A stretch of DNA of 64,000 bases from JBGSMX01 sp963790405 (GTDB taxonomy: Bacteria > Actinomycetota > Coriobacteriia > Anaerosomatales > JAGXFU01). The stretch spans positions 1-64,000 of the forward strand of contig CAWBOJ010000002.1 in assembly GCA_963790405.1 (NCBI GenBank), written 5' to 3'. The notes beneath the pieces were generated by a model. The model was not told the origin of the DNA and made no database searches. It was given only the letters and a program-made list of their open reading frames with translations. Positions within the stretch are counted from its first letter, which is position 1. Each line of letters begins with the position of its first letter. A program made the position numbers and the translations under genes. Below, piece after piece: positions 37,728-46,399 of this stretch.

Positions 37728-39929
37728 CTACGAGACGTGCCGAGCCATCCCTGCCGTCGGCTCGCCGTCCTCGATGCTGGGCGGAAGCGGCACTGCGACC
37801 GGCAAAGTGAACGTGAACGTCGATCCGACGCCCTCCGCACTTGCCACCGTGATCTCCCCGCCGAGCAAGTACGCGAACTCCTGCGAGAGCGACAGCCCCA
37901 ATCCGGTGCCCTTGGGCTTGGCGATGCCCGGAATCTCGAACTGCGTGAAAGCGTCGAAGACGCGAGGCAGATCCGCTACCGCGATTCCCGGACCGGTATC
38001 GCGCACTGCGAACGAGAAGTACCCGTCGTCCGTGCAGCCCGCGGTCACTTCGACGATTCCGGCGTCGGTGAACTTGATTGCGTTGCCGATGAGGTTGAAC
38101 ATGATCTGCTTCACCCTGCCGCGGTCCGAAGTCAGAACCGCGTTCGAATCCTCCAGAGTGACGCGCAGTTGCAGCCCATTCCCTTCTTCAAGAAGAGATC
38201 TCATTGGCGATACAACTTCCTCCAGGAGTCCTTGCACGCCGAAGGGCTCCACCTTGAGCTGAATCTTGCCCGCCTCAACCTTGGCCAAATCGAGCACATC
38301 GTCAATCAGTGAGAGCAGATGCCGGCCCGACCCGTTGATCATCCCCACTTGCTTGAGTTGCTCCTCGGTCAGTGCGCCAGCGAGTCCCTGACCCAGAACA
38401 CCCGAGAAGCCGATGATCGAGTTGAGCGGCGTGCGCAACTCGTGACTCATGTTCGCCAGAAACGCACTCTTTGCCGAAGACGCCCGTATGAGCTCGACGT
38501 TCAACTCGGCAAGCTCGTCGTTGACACGACTCAGCTCATCGGTTCGCTCCGCCACGAGCCTCTCGAGGTGTTCACGGTGATCCTGGAGTTCGCGCTGGAT
38601 GGCAAGGCGCTCAGTCACGTCGGTAATCGCGGAGTAGAGCAACTCCCGGCCATCAAGGACGATCTTGCCCGAATGGATCTCCACATCGCGAGTCGATCCG
38701 TCGGCGAGACGGTGCTCTGTCAAGAAGTGCTCGGGTTCCGCCGTGCGTTCGTAGCGCAGCGCGGACCGAACGCGCCGCGGGTCGTCAGTGCTGATCTGGG
38801 TGACGTTCATGGTGCACAGCTCGTCGGGCGACCATCCGTAGAACCTCGCAGCGGCAGGGTTCGCGTCGACGATATGCCCCTCATTCGGATCGACAAGCAT
38901 CACCATGACGTGGTTGTCCTCGAACAGGGTGCGGAAGCGCGCCTCGCTCTCGCCCAGGTCGATCTCCAGCCGTTTGCGCTCGGTGATATCGCTGACAATG
39001 GTCGCGAACTGACCAGCGCGTGGGGAGTACGCCACAACCTCAAGATATCGGCCGCCCGGCTCCCGCGATGGTTCCTCGAAACGAATCGGAATCTGCGTGT
39101 CCGCAACGGCAGCGAACCGCTCCACTACGGCCTGGTCGAGGTCCGGATTCAGCTCGCGCATGGTACGGCCCACTACATCGGCCGCCTTCATGCCGGTGGT
39201 CGACTCGTAGGCGGGATTGACCCGCAGGAAGCGGAAATCCACAGAATTACCGTCGGGGTCTCGAACGACTTCATGGACAGCCAGCGCCTGGCTCATGTGC
39301 TCGAACAACAGCCGGTGGCTCTCTTCACTGCCGGCGAGATCACGCAGTGCACGGAGTTTGGACAACGTGAGGAAGCACTGGTGAACGAAGGATTCGATGA
39401 TGCGCACAGGGGGTTGAACGTTCGGGCGCAAGACAATTATGCCGAAGTTGCCGTACGCGACACCTTTGTCGCTGATACCGGCAGTGTAGATGTCGTGAAT
39501 GCCGAACATCTTCTCCAGAATCGCAATCGTAGACACGGGAAGCTCAAGGCTTGCGTACTCGCGCAATCCACCGTCGACATGCACGAGAGAACGCGTGTGG
39601 AGGAGATCGAGATACTCATCAAGGACATCAAACCGTTGGCCTTCCAGTCTGAATCCCATGAGCTTGGCAGCCCGTGCGAGGAGAGAGCTGTCCAGACCCT
39701 GGACCCGTCGTGTGATGAACTGTGTCTGCTCGTCATTGATCTGGCTTACGACGACGAGAGCGCCCGGCATGACCTTCCCGAAGAAGACACCGGCGACATC
39801 GAACACATCCTCCTCCGAGCCACACTCGATGAGCGCCAATCCCGCCTCGGCGAGGTACTCTGCGTCACGCGCCTGCCTGTGCAGCGCATCGGCGTTGTCA
39901 TCGAGCGTCTGGATCATGCTCATCAGCAA
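37728..39929 (-). CDS. PAS-domain sensor histidine kinase
   Basis: 733 residues, no membrane segment. The N-terminal 195 residues are a GAF-like input region. PAS domains occupy about 205-318 and 330-445, each closing with a PAC-type ending (TIVSDITERKRLE; YSAITDVTERLA). A coiled coil (445-485) precedes the HisKA box with His496 in LANMSHELRTPLNSIIGFSG. The ATPase domain has the N box NLIGNAIKFTD, G1 VRDTGPGIA, F box and G2 GTGLGLSLSQEFAYLLGGE. No response regulator gene lies next to it, so it is an orphan kinase. Confidence 0.94.
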   Translation of the reverse strand: MLMSMIQTLDDNADALHRQARDAEYLAEAGLALIECGSEEDVFDVAGVFFGKVMPGALVVVSQINDEQTQFITRRVQGLDSSLLARAAKLMGFRLEGQRFDVLDEYLDLLHTRSLVHVDGGLREYASLELPVSTIAILEKMFGIHDIYTAGISDKGVAYGNFGIIVLRPNVQPPVRIIESFVHQCFLTLSKLRALRDLAGSEESHRLLFEHMSQALAVHEVVRDPDGNSVDFRFLRVNPAYESTTGMKAADVVGRTMRELNPDLDQAVVERFAAVADTQIPIRFEEPSREPGGRYLEVVAYSPRAGQFATIVSDITERKRLEIDLGESEARFRTLFEDNHVMVMLVDPNEGHIVDANPAAARFYGWSPDELCTMNVTQISTDDPRRVRSALRYERTAEPEHFLTEHRLADGSTRDVEIHSGKIVLDGRELLYSAITDVTERLAIQRELQDHREHLERLVAERTDELSRVNDELAELNVELIRASSAKSAFLANMSHELRTPLNSIIGFSGVLGQGLAGALTEEQLKQVGMINGSGRHLLSLIDDVLDLAKVEAGKIQLKVEPFGVQGLLEEVVSPMRSLLEEGNGLQLRVTLEDSNAVLTSDRGRVKQIMFNLIGNAIKFTDAGIVEVTAGCTDDGYFSFAVRDTGPGIAVADLPRVFDAFTQFEIPGIAKPKGTGLGLSLSQEFAYLLGGEITVASAEGVGSTFTFTLPVAVPLPPSIEDGEPTAGMARHVS

Positions 39930-40126
39930 TGGTTCCCTACTGGTTGCTCCGGCGCGTCAATCGTGGTGGGACCATACGATCTGTCCCACGGCACTCGCCC
40001 GCACACGACGTGACACGGTGAGGCCCCGTTACCTTAAGCAACGTGTATGCCACGGGGGGTGCTGTGGCGCAGACAAGCGACGAACGGTTGTCCGCAGCCG
40101 TGGAGCATGAGAGCAGCGCGTCGGCC

Positions 40127-40903
40127 TCAGTACAGAATCTCGTTCGTCCACGGCCCGCTCAGGAGCTGCTCAGGAGGCTCGTCTGAGACAGCGTATGCGC
40201 TCTGACCATGCGCCACGACGGTCCAGTCGCCTGTCTCAAGATCCCATTCGAGCACTGCCATGACGACCACACGCTCCTCCGAGGAGTACTCGGCCAGGTC
40301 GACCAGCGCCCAGAACCCGGCATCGCCCAGATCGAGGAACCGCTGGCGAACCGTGTGAGCAAGCCCGTATCGACCGTTCTCGGCCTTGTCGAGGTAGTCG
40401 TAGACCGCTTCGTTCGCCGACACCCAGTAGAAGAGGGCGCGTTCGATCTCGGGACTCGCGCCGTAGGCGGCGAGATCACCCATCTCGACGCCGGTGCCGT
40501 AGACGACGATCTGCCAGGGCCCCTCGTTCTCGCTCACGAGATACACCGATTCGGTCTCTGCCCCGGGGGCGGACGGATTCTCTACGGTGACCCGAAGCCA
40601 GACTTGCTCGCCATCCACGGATGATGCGGCGATTCGGGCAACGAGGTCCTCGATCAGCATGCCACTGTCTTGCGCCAGTTGCTCTCGCGCGACCAACAGC
40701 GGATCGTCGCCGCTCAGGTACGCTGATGCGGTCGAATCCGTAGCCTCGTTCGCACCCTCGGACGATTCTGGCGGCGCGGACTTGGGCTCCTCGGAATTCG
40801 AACCCAGGGAAGCGCTTGAGCAGCCGCCTGAGAGCACGACCGCCGAGACCACGACTATGCATGCGAGACTGCGAATCGTTCGGAGAGGTCCTGCTGTCGA
40901 CAC
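40127..40903 (-). CDS. lipoprotein of unknown function
   Basis: 258 residues from GTG 40903, chosen because GGGGGA lies 4 bases upstream and the signal peptide then begins correctly (LRTIRSLACIVVVSAVVLSG, lipobox GGCSS). A Ser/Glu/Pro-rich linker follows, then a domain with VWLRVTVENPSAPGAETES and ALLEWDLETGDWTV-type strands. No family recognised. The upstream sequence up to 41027 is shared with the divergent marR promoter region. Confidence 0.75.
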   Translation of the reverse strand: MSTAGPLRTIRSLACIVVVSAVVLSGGCSSASLGSNSEEPKSAPPESSEGANEATDSTASAYLSGDDPLLVAREQLAQDSGMLIEDLVARIAASSVDGEQVWLRVTVENPSAPGAETESVYLVSENEGPWQIVVYGTGVEMGDLAAYGASPEIERALFYWVSANEAVYDYLDKAENGRYGLAHTVRQRFLDLGDAGFWALVDLAEYSSEERVVVMAVLEWDLETGDWTVVAHGQSAYAVSDEPPEQLLSGPWTNEILY

Positions 40904-41027
40904 GCTTCCCCCAATCGCGATGGGCTCCATGGGCTCATATGATACGACCTCGCCGATGATCCGGTCGCACTCGGTACTACGGGCGCGCTCAAAGATACAA
41001 CCCAGGGAGTATTGCGGTGCTGTGCAC

Positions 41028-41051
41028 GGACTGTTAGATTTCTAACTGTCC
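41028..41051 (+). promoter_or_regulatory. inverted-repeat operator upstream of marR
   Basis: Two 11-base arms, GGACTGTTAGA and TCTAACTGTCC, separated by TT, match in ten of eleven positions, with a perfect inner GTTAGA/TCTAAC core. It ends 16 bases before the marR ATG and overlaps the expected promoter or ribosome-loading region. This is the size and symmetry of a MarR dimer site, so autoregulation of the efflux operon is inferred. Confidence 0.75.
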
Positions 41052-41067
41052 GATATCGAACGGAGGC

Positions 41068-41515
41068 ATGATGGCCAAGATCACACCACGAGACGTAGCC
41101 GACTCAATGCACGTGCTACCCACACTGATGCACAGCCTCATGGGCAAGTTCGAGCCTGCGGGAGACCTGAACCACACGGAGACGAAAGTACTCATCATGC
41201 TCGCAACCAAAAAGGGTGCGCCGATGAGCGCATGCAGCAAGCAGGTCGGACTGGCAGAAGGGTTCGTTCACGACGGTCGCCGACAAACTCGAAGCCAAGG
41301 GCCTGGTCGAGCGACGCCACGACGAGTCGGATCGCCGCAAGGTCACGCTCGCGCTCACCACACAAGGCGAGCAGAAGGCGTCGAGGATGCACGAAGAATT
41401 CGAGACACACCTGGCCAAGCGCCTCGCTGGACTCGATGCAGAACAACTCGCGCGCCTTAACGACGCGCTCAAGACACTTGAAACACTCGCCAACGAGCTG
41501 GAGGATTACCGATGA
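41068..41515 (+). CDS. MarR-family transcriptional regulator, one frameshift
   Basis: About 149 residues when restored. The winged-helix core runs LNHTETKVLIMLATKKGAPM, SACSKQVGLAEG, then after a shift near 41260 FTTVADKLEAKGLVERRHDE and SDRRKVTLALTTQGEQKA, which is the wing with the conserved DxR. The C-terminal dimerisation helix follows. It is the first gene of a likely drug or metabolite efflux operon. GGAGG precedes the ATG at 41068 (one codon later also possible). Its stop overlaps the adaptor gene ATG (ATGA). Confidence 0.9.
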
Positions 41516-42937
41516 GCGCCGAAGCAGCACCCCGCACCGCGGCACGAAAGCGTCGAACGAAATGGGCGCTCATCGCACTTGCCGTACTGCTTGTCGCAGT
41601 CGCAGCCGTAGCGATTCCCGCAATCGCCGGGCGAAACGCAAGCCCAGACTCCGCCTACGAGACGGCGGATGTCTCGGTCGAGACCATCGAAGTGGTTGCC
41701 TCGGGCGATGGCTCAACAGTGGTTGCGACATCTACCAGCGTGTATCCGGACGTGAGCGGCACCGTCACGGAAGTCTACGTCGAACTCGGGGACACGGTCG
41801 CTACGGGCGATTTGCTGTTCACCATCGATACGGCCGACCTACAAAGCGCCGTCACGCAGGCACAAGCGTCGCTGCTGCAGTCCAAGCAGAGCAAAGACCA
41901 GGCGCAGCAATCCCTCGACCAGGCCGAGCAGTCTTCGCTGCAGGCGCAGCAATCCCTCGACCAGGCCGAGCAGTCTTCGCTGCAAGCCCAGCAGTCGAAG
42001 CTTCAAGCCGACATGACCCTTCTGCAGGCCGAGCAGAACCTTGAGGATCTCGAGAGCAAGCCCACCACGACACCCGGGCTCGCCAACCAGATCACGCTGG
42101 CGGAGAAGCAGATCGATGTGGCGGAAGCAGGCGTCGTGTCGGCCCAAGCCGGCATCGTTACTGCTCAAGCCGGTGTCTCGACGTCCAAGGCCGGCGTGAC
42201 AACCGCGAAGTCAGGCCTGGTGACAGCCCAAGCGGGCGCCAGGACGGCCTCGGCCAACCTGACTGCGGCTCAAAGCTCGTATGACAAGGCCGTAGCCAAC
42301 CTCGACGCGGCCGAAGTCTATGCACCTGCCGACGGCGTCATCACCTCTCTTTCGGTAGAGAAGGGCGGCTCGGCGTCAGGGACCGGCGGCACAGCATTGG
42401 CCGGCGCAGGCGCTACCAGCGGTTCGGCATCGAGCGCCGCAATCGTCATCTCGGACCTGAGTGAGCTCAAGGTCCGCATCCAGATCAACGAGGTCGACCT
42501 GCCTGCGCTTGAAGTCGGGCAGGCTGCAACCATCGCTTTCGACGCCCTTCCGAACCTGCAGATAGACGGCACCGTCACGTGGATCTCGCCCAACGGCGTC
42601 AACAGTTCGGGTGTTGTCTCCTACGATGTCGACCTGACGCTTTCCGAGCAGGATCCGGCCCTCAAACCCGACATGACGGCGACCGTCGACATCGTGACCG
42701 TGGTTGCCAAGGACACGCTGGCGGTACCGAACTCCGCCATCAAGGTGGACGGCTCCCAGAAGTACATCGAGATCGCTGGATGCGAACGATGAACCCCAGC
42801 GCGTCGACGTGAGCGTCGGGGCCAGCGACGACACCTTCACCGAGATCACCGACGGCCTCACCGAGGGCCAGACAGTTGTCACCGGCTCGACCGCCGATGC
42901 GGCGCCAGCCGGCGGCGGCATGTTCGGAGGCAACTAA
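41512..42937 (+). CDS. MacA/HlyD-type periplasmic adaptor protein, 3' frameshift
   Basis: About 475 residues. One N-terminal transmembrane helix (WALIALAVLLVAVAAVAIP), the lipoyl half YPDVSGTVTEVYVELGDTVA, a long coiled coil very rich in Gln, Ala and Ser, the second lipoyl half VYAPADGVITSLSVEKGG, and beta-barrel segments. A shift near 42775-42782 is needed for the final DANDEPQRVDVSVGASDDTF and the Gly-rich tail MFGGN, whose TAA overlaps the ATPase ATG. The adaptor links the ABC pump to the outside. The coiled coil contains a perfect 42-base tandem duplication. In a Gram-positive context such adaptors reach through the wall. Confidence 0.9.
41899..41982 (+). repeat. perfect 42-bp tandem duplication within the adaptor coiled coil
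   Basis: Bases 41899-41940 are repeated exactly at 41941-41982. Each unit encodes 14 residues (QAQQSLDQAEQSSL), two heptads of coiled coil, so duplication lengthens the hairpin without breaking its register. Exact identity implies a recent event or an assembly artefact. Confidence 0.9.
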
Positions 42938-43632
42938 TGCCCACGATCCTCGAGGTCGACGACCTGGCCAAGACCTACGTCACCGGAGACACCGAGACCC
43001 GTGCGCTTCGCGGCGTGTCTTTTCAGGTTGAGGAGGGAGAGTTCGTGGCCGTCATGGGACCTTCGGGTTCCGGCAAATCCACGCTCATGAACCTGCTCGG
43101 CCTGTTGGATACGCCCACGAGCGGCACGTATCACATCAAGGGAGTGGACGTCTCCTCGCTCGATGATGACGAACTCGCCGAAGCCAGAGCGCGTGACATC
43201 GGCTTCGTGTTCCAGTCCTACAACCTGCTCTCGCGAGCGACGGTCATGCGCAACGTCATGCTGCCGCTCGTGTACTCGAGCGCACCGGACAGAGAACGCA
43301 TGCCCCGGGCACTCGCCGCGCTTGAGGCGGCGGGGTTGGAGGAGGAGCTGTACTACAAGCGCTCGAACCAGCTCTCCGGCGGTCAGATGCAGCGGGTCGC
43401 GATCGCGCGTGCGCTCGTCAACGATCCGACACTCATACTTGCCGATGAGCCCACCGGCAACCTAGACACCGTCACGGGCGACTTCATCCTCGAGACGTTC
43501 GAACGACTGCGCGACGAAGGGCGCACGATCGTGCTGATCACGCACGAGCAGGAAGTCGCGGACCACGCGGACCGCACCGTACACATCCGAGACGGCCTGC
43601 TCTTCGAGACCGACGGAAGTGATGCGTCGTGA
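42937..43632 (+). CDS. MacB-type ABC transporter ATPase
   Basis: 231 residues, LolD/MacB family. Walker A is VMGPSGSGKSTLMNLLGLLD, Q-loop GFVFQSYNLL, signature NQLSGGQMQRVAIARALV, Walker B LILADEPTGNLD, and switch His VLITHEQEVADHADRTV. ATG 42937 overlaps the adaptor stop; its stop overlaps the permease GTG. It energises export by the adjacent FtsX-fold permease. Confidence 0.96.
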   Translation: MPTILEVDDLAKTYVTGDTETRALRGVSFQVEEGEFVAVMGPSGSGKSTLMNLLGLLDTPTSGTYHIKGVDVSSLDDDELAEARARDIGFVFQSYNLLSRATVMRNVMLPLVYSSAPDRERMPRALAALEAAGLEEELYYKRSNQLSGGQMQRVAIARALVNDPTLILADEPTGNLDTVTGDFILETFERLRDEGRTIVLITHEQEVADHADRTVHIRDGLLFETDGSDAS

Positions 43633-44858
43633 GGGCGAAGGACCTCGTCTCCGAAACCAGACTCTCACTGACCGCGAACAAGGGTCGTTCGTTTCTCACG
43701 ATTCTGGGAATCGTCGTGGGCATCGCGTCCGTCATCGTGATGGTTGCGATCGGGCAAGGCACCCAAGAGTCGATCACGGCTTCGATCCAGGCCATCGGCT
43801 CCAACCTGCTGATCATCTCGCCTGGCGGGGAAAGCAGCTTCGGGCCTGCCCAGGGCGAGCACAGCCTCTCGGCCGCGGCGATGGAATCGCTCACCATGGA
43901 CGACGTGGATGCGATCAAGCAGCGTGCACAGGGCATCAAAGCAGTCGCTCCGCAGGTGTCCGGTTCGCTCCCGGTGACGGCCGGAAAGAACGGATCGAAT
44001 GTCTCGATAACCGGTACAACCGTGGGCTATCCCGCCGTGCGCGGAGTAGACGTCGCAACCGGGAGCTGGTTCACCGAAGCCCAAGAGATCGGCGCCTCGA
44101 AAGTCGCCGTGCTGGGTCCCGACACGTCGGATGCGCTGTTCGGCAGCGGGTCCAACCCTGTGGGCCAACGCATCCGCATCGACGGCGAGCCCTTCAGCGT
44201 AGTCGGAGTCACCGTTGCCGAAGGCGGCGGGCTGGGCTCGAGCGACAATGTCGTCTACCTGCCGGTGCGGACCATGCAAACGTACCTCTCCGGCGGTGAC
44301 AGCGTGAACACGATCTATGTCGAAGCCGAATCCCAGGAGGGCATGGCTGCGGCCCAACAATCGATCGAGAGCATACTGCTCGCCGAACACGGTATCGCGA
44401 GCATGGATGACGCCGATTTCTCGGTGACGTCGCAAGCGGACCTCGCCTCGACGATGGAGACAGTCACCAACCTGCTGACGATGCTGCTCGGTTCGATTGC
44501 AGGCATCTCTCTGCTCGTCGGCGGCATTGGAATCATGAACATGATGCTGACCACCGTGACCGAGCGCATTCGCGAGATCGGCTTGCGCAAGGCCATCGGG
44601 GCGAATCGCGGAGACATCACCTCGCAGTTCCTTTCCGAGGCGGTCGCGCTCACCGTGACGGGCGGCATAGTCGGCATTCTGCTGGGATGGGGCATCTCGG
44701 CGCTCATCACGGCGACGGGCGTGCTCAACGCATCGGTGAGTCTGGATGCGATCGCCTTGGCTACCGGCGTGTCCACGGCCATCGGCCTCGTGTTCGGCTA
44801 CTACCCCGCACGGCGCGCCGCCAAGCTCGACCCGATCGAAGCACTGCGATATCAGTAG
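43629..44858 (+). CDS. MacB-type ABC transporter permease
   Basis: 409 residues with the MacB/FtsX topology. TM1 follows the N-terminal KGRSFLTILGIVVGIASVIV; then a large extracytoplasmic domain (about 45-285) with the MacB-like GTTVGYPAVRG and VGQRIRIDGEPFSVVGV; then three TM segments around SIAGISLLVGGIGIMNMMLT with VTERIREIGLRKAIGANR. It closes with YYPARRAAKLDPIEALRY. GTG start 43629 is coupled to the ATPase. Substrates of such pumps include macrolides, peptides and virulence factors; the actual one is unknown. Confidence 0.95.
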   Translation: MRAKDLVSETRLSLTANKGRSFLTILGIVVGIASVIVMVAIGQGTQESITASIQAIGSNLLIISPGGESSFGPAQGEHSLSAAAMESLTMDDVDAIKQRAQGIKAVAPQVSGSLPVTAGKNGSNVSITGTTVGYPAVRGVDVATGSWFTEAQEIGASKVAVLGPDTSDALFGSGSNPVGQRIRIDGEPFSVVGVTVAEGGGLGSSDNVVYLPVRTMQTYLSGGDSVNTIYVEAESQEGMAAAQQSIESILLAEHGIASMDDADFSVTSQADLASTMETVTNLLTMLLGSIAGISLLVGGIGIMNMMLTTVTERIREIGLRKAIGANRGDITSQFLSEAVALTVTGGIVGILLGWGISALITATGVLNASVSLDAIALATGVSTAIGLVFGYYPARRAAKLDPIEALRYQ

Positions 44859-44949
44859 GTTCGAGGCAGGGTGACGCCGCCGAGGCTTCCCGCCGGGGCC
44901 GCGCCTGTTCGAATCGACCGCGGCAGGGCATCATGTCAGTAGAGCTTCA

Positions 44950-45465
44950 ATGCCGAGAGAAAGCAGCGTGTCGATGGCCGAGGAAAAGCGTGGGATGCTG
45001 CGGAGCAAGTGGTTCTGGATGACGCTGCTCGTGTTCATCCTCGTAGCTGCCGCGTTCGTGGGCGGCTGGTGGGTGACCACAAGCGGCTCGCGAGCGGTGG
45101 TGCGCCTGCTCGACTCCTACGACGCCGTCTACGCCGGTACCGACAGCACCAAAGATGTCGCGGAACTGCTTCCCCTCTATGCCGACAGTGCCGTCATGCG
45201 CGACGCTGCGCTGGACAGGACGTACGAGGGGACCGACGAGATCAAGACCGCTCTGAACTCCTTGTTCGCAACGCCCGACTTCGATCTCACGGTCGAGGAC
45301 ACCAAGGTCGGCAGCGGATGGGCTTTGGTGAGCTGGACCGCCGACGGAACCCGTCCGGGCACGAGCCGCCTGGCCCAAGTGAGCGGCGTCACGCTGCTCG
45401 AAATCTCGAAGAACGCCATCGTGCGCGAGACCTGGTACTACGATCCGGCCAAGTCCCCGTTCTAG
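44950..45465 (+). CDS. membrane-anchored SnoaL/NTF2-like domain protein
   Basis: 171 residues (or 163 from the second ATG at 44974). One transmembrane segment (WFWMTLLVFILVAAAFVGGW) and then an NTF2/SnoaL-like fold: VVRLLDSYDAVYAG, LPLYADSAVMRDAALDRTYE, GTDEIKTALNSLFA and the closing strand ETWYYDP. The domain usually binds small ligands or acts as an enzyme or accessory. It follows the efflux permease by 92 bases and may be a distal gene of that operon. Confidence 0.7.
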   Translation: MPRESSVSMAEEKRGMLRSKWFWMTLLVFILVAAAFVGGWWVTTSGSRAVVRLLDSYDAVYAGTDSTKDVAELLPLYADSAVMRDAALDRTYEGTDEIKTALNSLFATPDFDLTVEDTKVGSGWALVSWTADGTRPGTSRLAQVSGVTLLEISKNAIVRETWYYDPAKSPF

Positions 45466-45499
45466 AGCAACACCTCTGAGAACAGGAGCAACCCAGACA

Positions 45500-46153
45500 T
45501 CACGGACACTCGAGACCGTTCCGACCCGTGAACAGCACGAGCGCCTCCCGCATCGCACTTTCCCCTTGCTTGTACGCGGGCCAGCCGGATCCATTCACCA
45601 GCTGCGAGACGGCCTGCTTGGATATGCCGAGGGTCTCCGCGGCACTAGATTGGGCCATCCCACCCCTGACCAGCATCAAAGCCTCTTCTTGCCGGGCCGT
45701 GAAGTCCAGGAATACCACGCGCAGCAGGGCGCCCAGACCATTGAGGACCCGATCCTCGGCCGTCCCAAAACCATGAAACACGATGCCCCTCTCCCCTGTG
45801 CCGAACTTGGTGGCATTGTGAAATGCAGGCCCGTCCATAAGACGTGAGTCCTCATTGAACTCGGTGTAGATACGACCGAACCCAATCCCGATGCGCACCT
45901 CTACGCCATCCGACGCTGTCCAGATATCCCACAGGATGTCCGGAATCGCACTCGGCTCCTGAATGACCGCCTGGAACGAATCCCCCGCGACCATCAGCAG
46001 CCTGGTGCGAAGCTCATGCGCAAACTTATCATTCAGGTCTGACACGAGTCGGGTCAGCTTGAGCTGAACCTTTCCTCGCTCTCGCTCGGGAAGCTTCGTA
46101 GAACTCACCACGTCTGCAGAAAGAATGAGGTGCTCTGTACTTCCGCTGTCCAC
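45500..46153 (-). CDS. SatD family protein (HTH regulator-like)
   Basis: 217 residues from GTG 46153, which follows AAGGAG at 6 bases. The N-terminus EHLILSADVVSSTKLPERER resembles SatD and adenylate-cyclase-like opening segments. The middle contains VRIGIGFGRIYTEFNEDSRL and MDGPAFHNATK. The C-terminal helix-turn-helix reads AAETLGISKQAVSQLVNGSG, which marks DNA binding. SatD was named from a Streptococcus acid-tolerance locus, where its function remains poorly defined. A three-box upstream sequence suggests autoregulation. Confidence 0.85.
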   Translation of the reverse strand: MDSGSTEHLILSADVVSSTKLPERERGKVQLKLTRLVSDLNDKFAHELRTRLLMVAGDSFQAVIQEPSAIPDILWDIWTASDGVEVRIGIGFGRIYTEFNEDSRLMDGPAFHNATKFGTGERGIVFHGFGTAEDRVLNGLGALLRVVFLDFTARQEEALMLVRGGMAQSSAAETLGISKQAVSQLVNGSGWPAYKQGESAMREALVLFTGRNGLECP

Positions 46154-46238
46154 GCGATCTCCTTCCCGAGCATGGCCGAGATTGCGCATGAGGTGGTCAA
46201 GCCCACAGAGTTTACTTGCATTGTGTCTAGTTTATGGC

Positions 46239-46273
46239 CTTGACTTCATGCTTGTCAAGTTCTTGTCCTTGAC
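46239..46273 (-). promoter_or_regulatory. satD promoter region with three CTTGAC boxes
   Basis: CTTGAC occurs at 46239-46244, in inverted orientation (GTCAAG) at 46254-46259 and again at 46268-46273, spaced 15 and 14 bases. On the minus strand the middle box is part of TTGACA, a consensus -35, followed after 18 bases by TAAACT as -10. The boxes thus flank and overlap the promoter, as expected for repressor binding. Confidence 0.65.
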
Positions 46274-46342
46274 TCTCTCCACCATCGATCGTCGGATAAC
46301 GCTTCATTCACCAAGCCGCGACGTGATCATGACGCCGAAGCA

Positions 46343-46372
46343 AACGCCCGCCCGTGTACAAGGGCGGGCGTT
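46343..46372 (-). terminator. strong hairpin after the CWB2 surface protein gene
   Basis: A perfect 11-bp GC-rich stem (AACGCCCGCCC with GGGCGGGCGTT) with an 8-base loop lies 27 bases past the stop at 46400. Read on the minus strand it is followed by TTTGCTTC, a weak T-rich tail. It can separate this gene from satD. Confidence 0.75.
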
Positions 46373-46399
46373 GCTACAGCTTCACACCAACACCACTTG

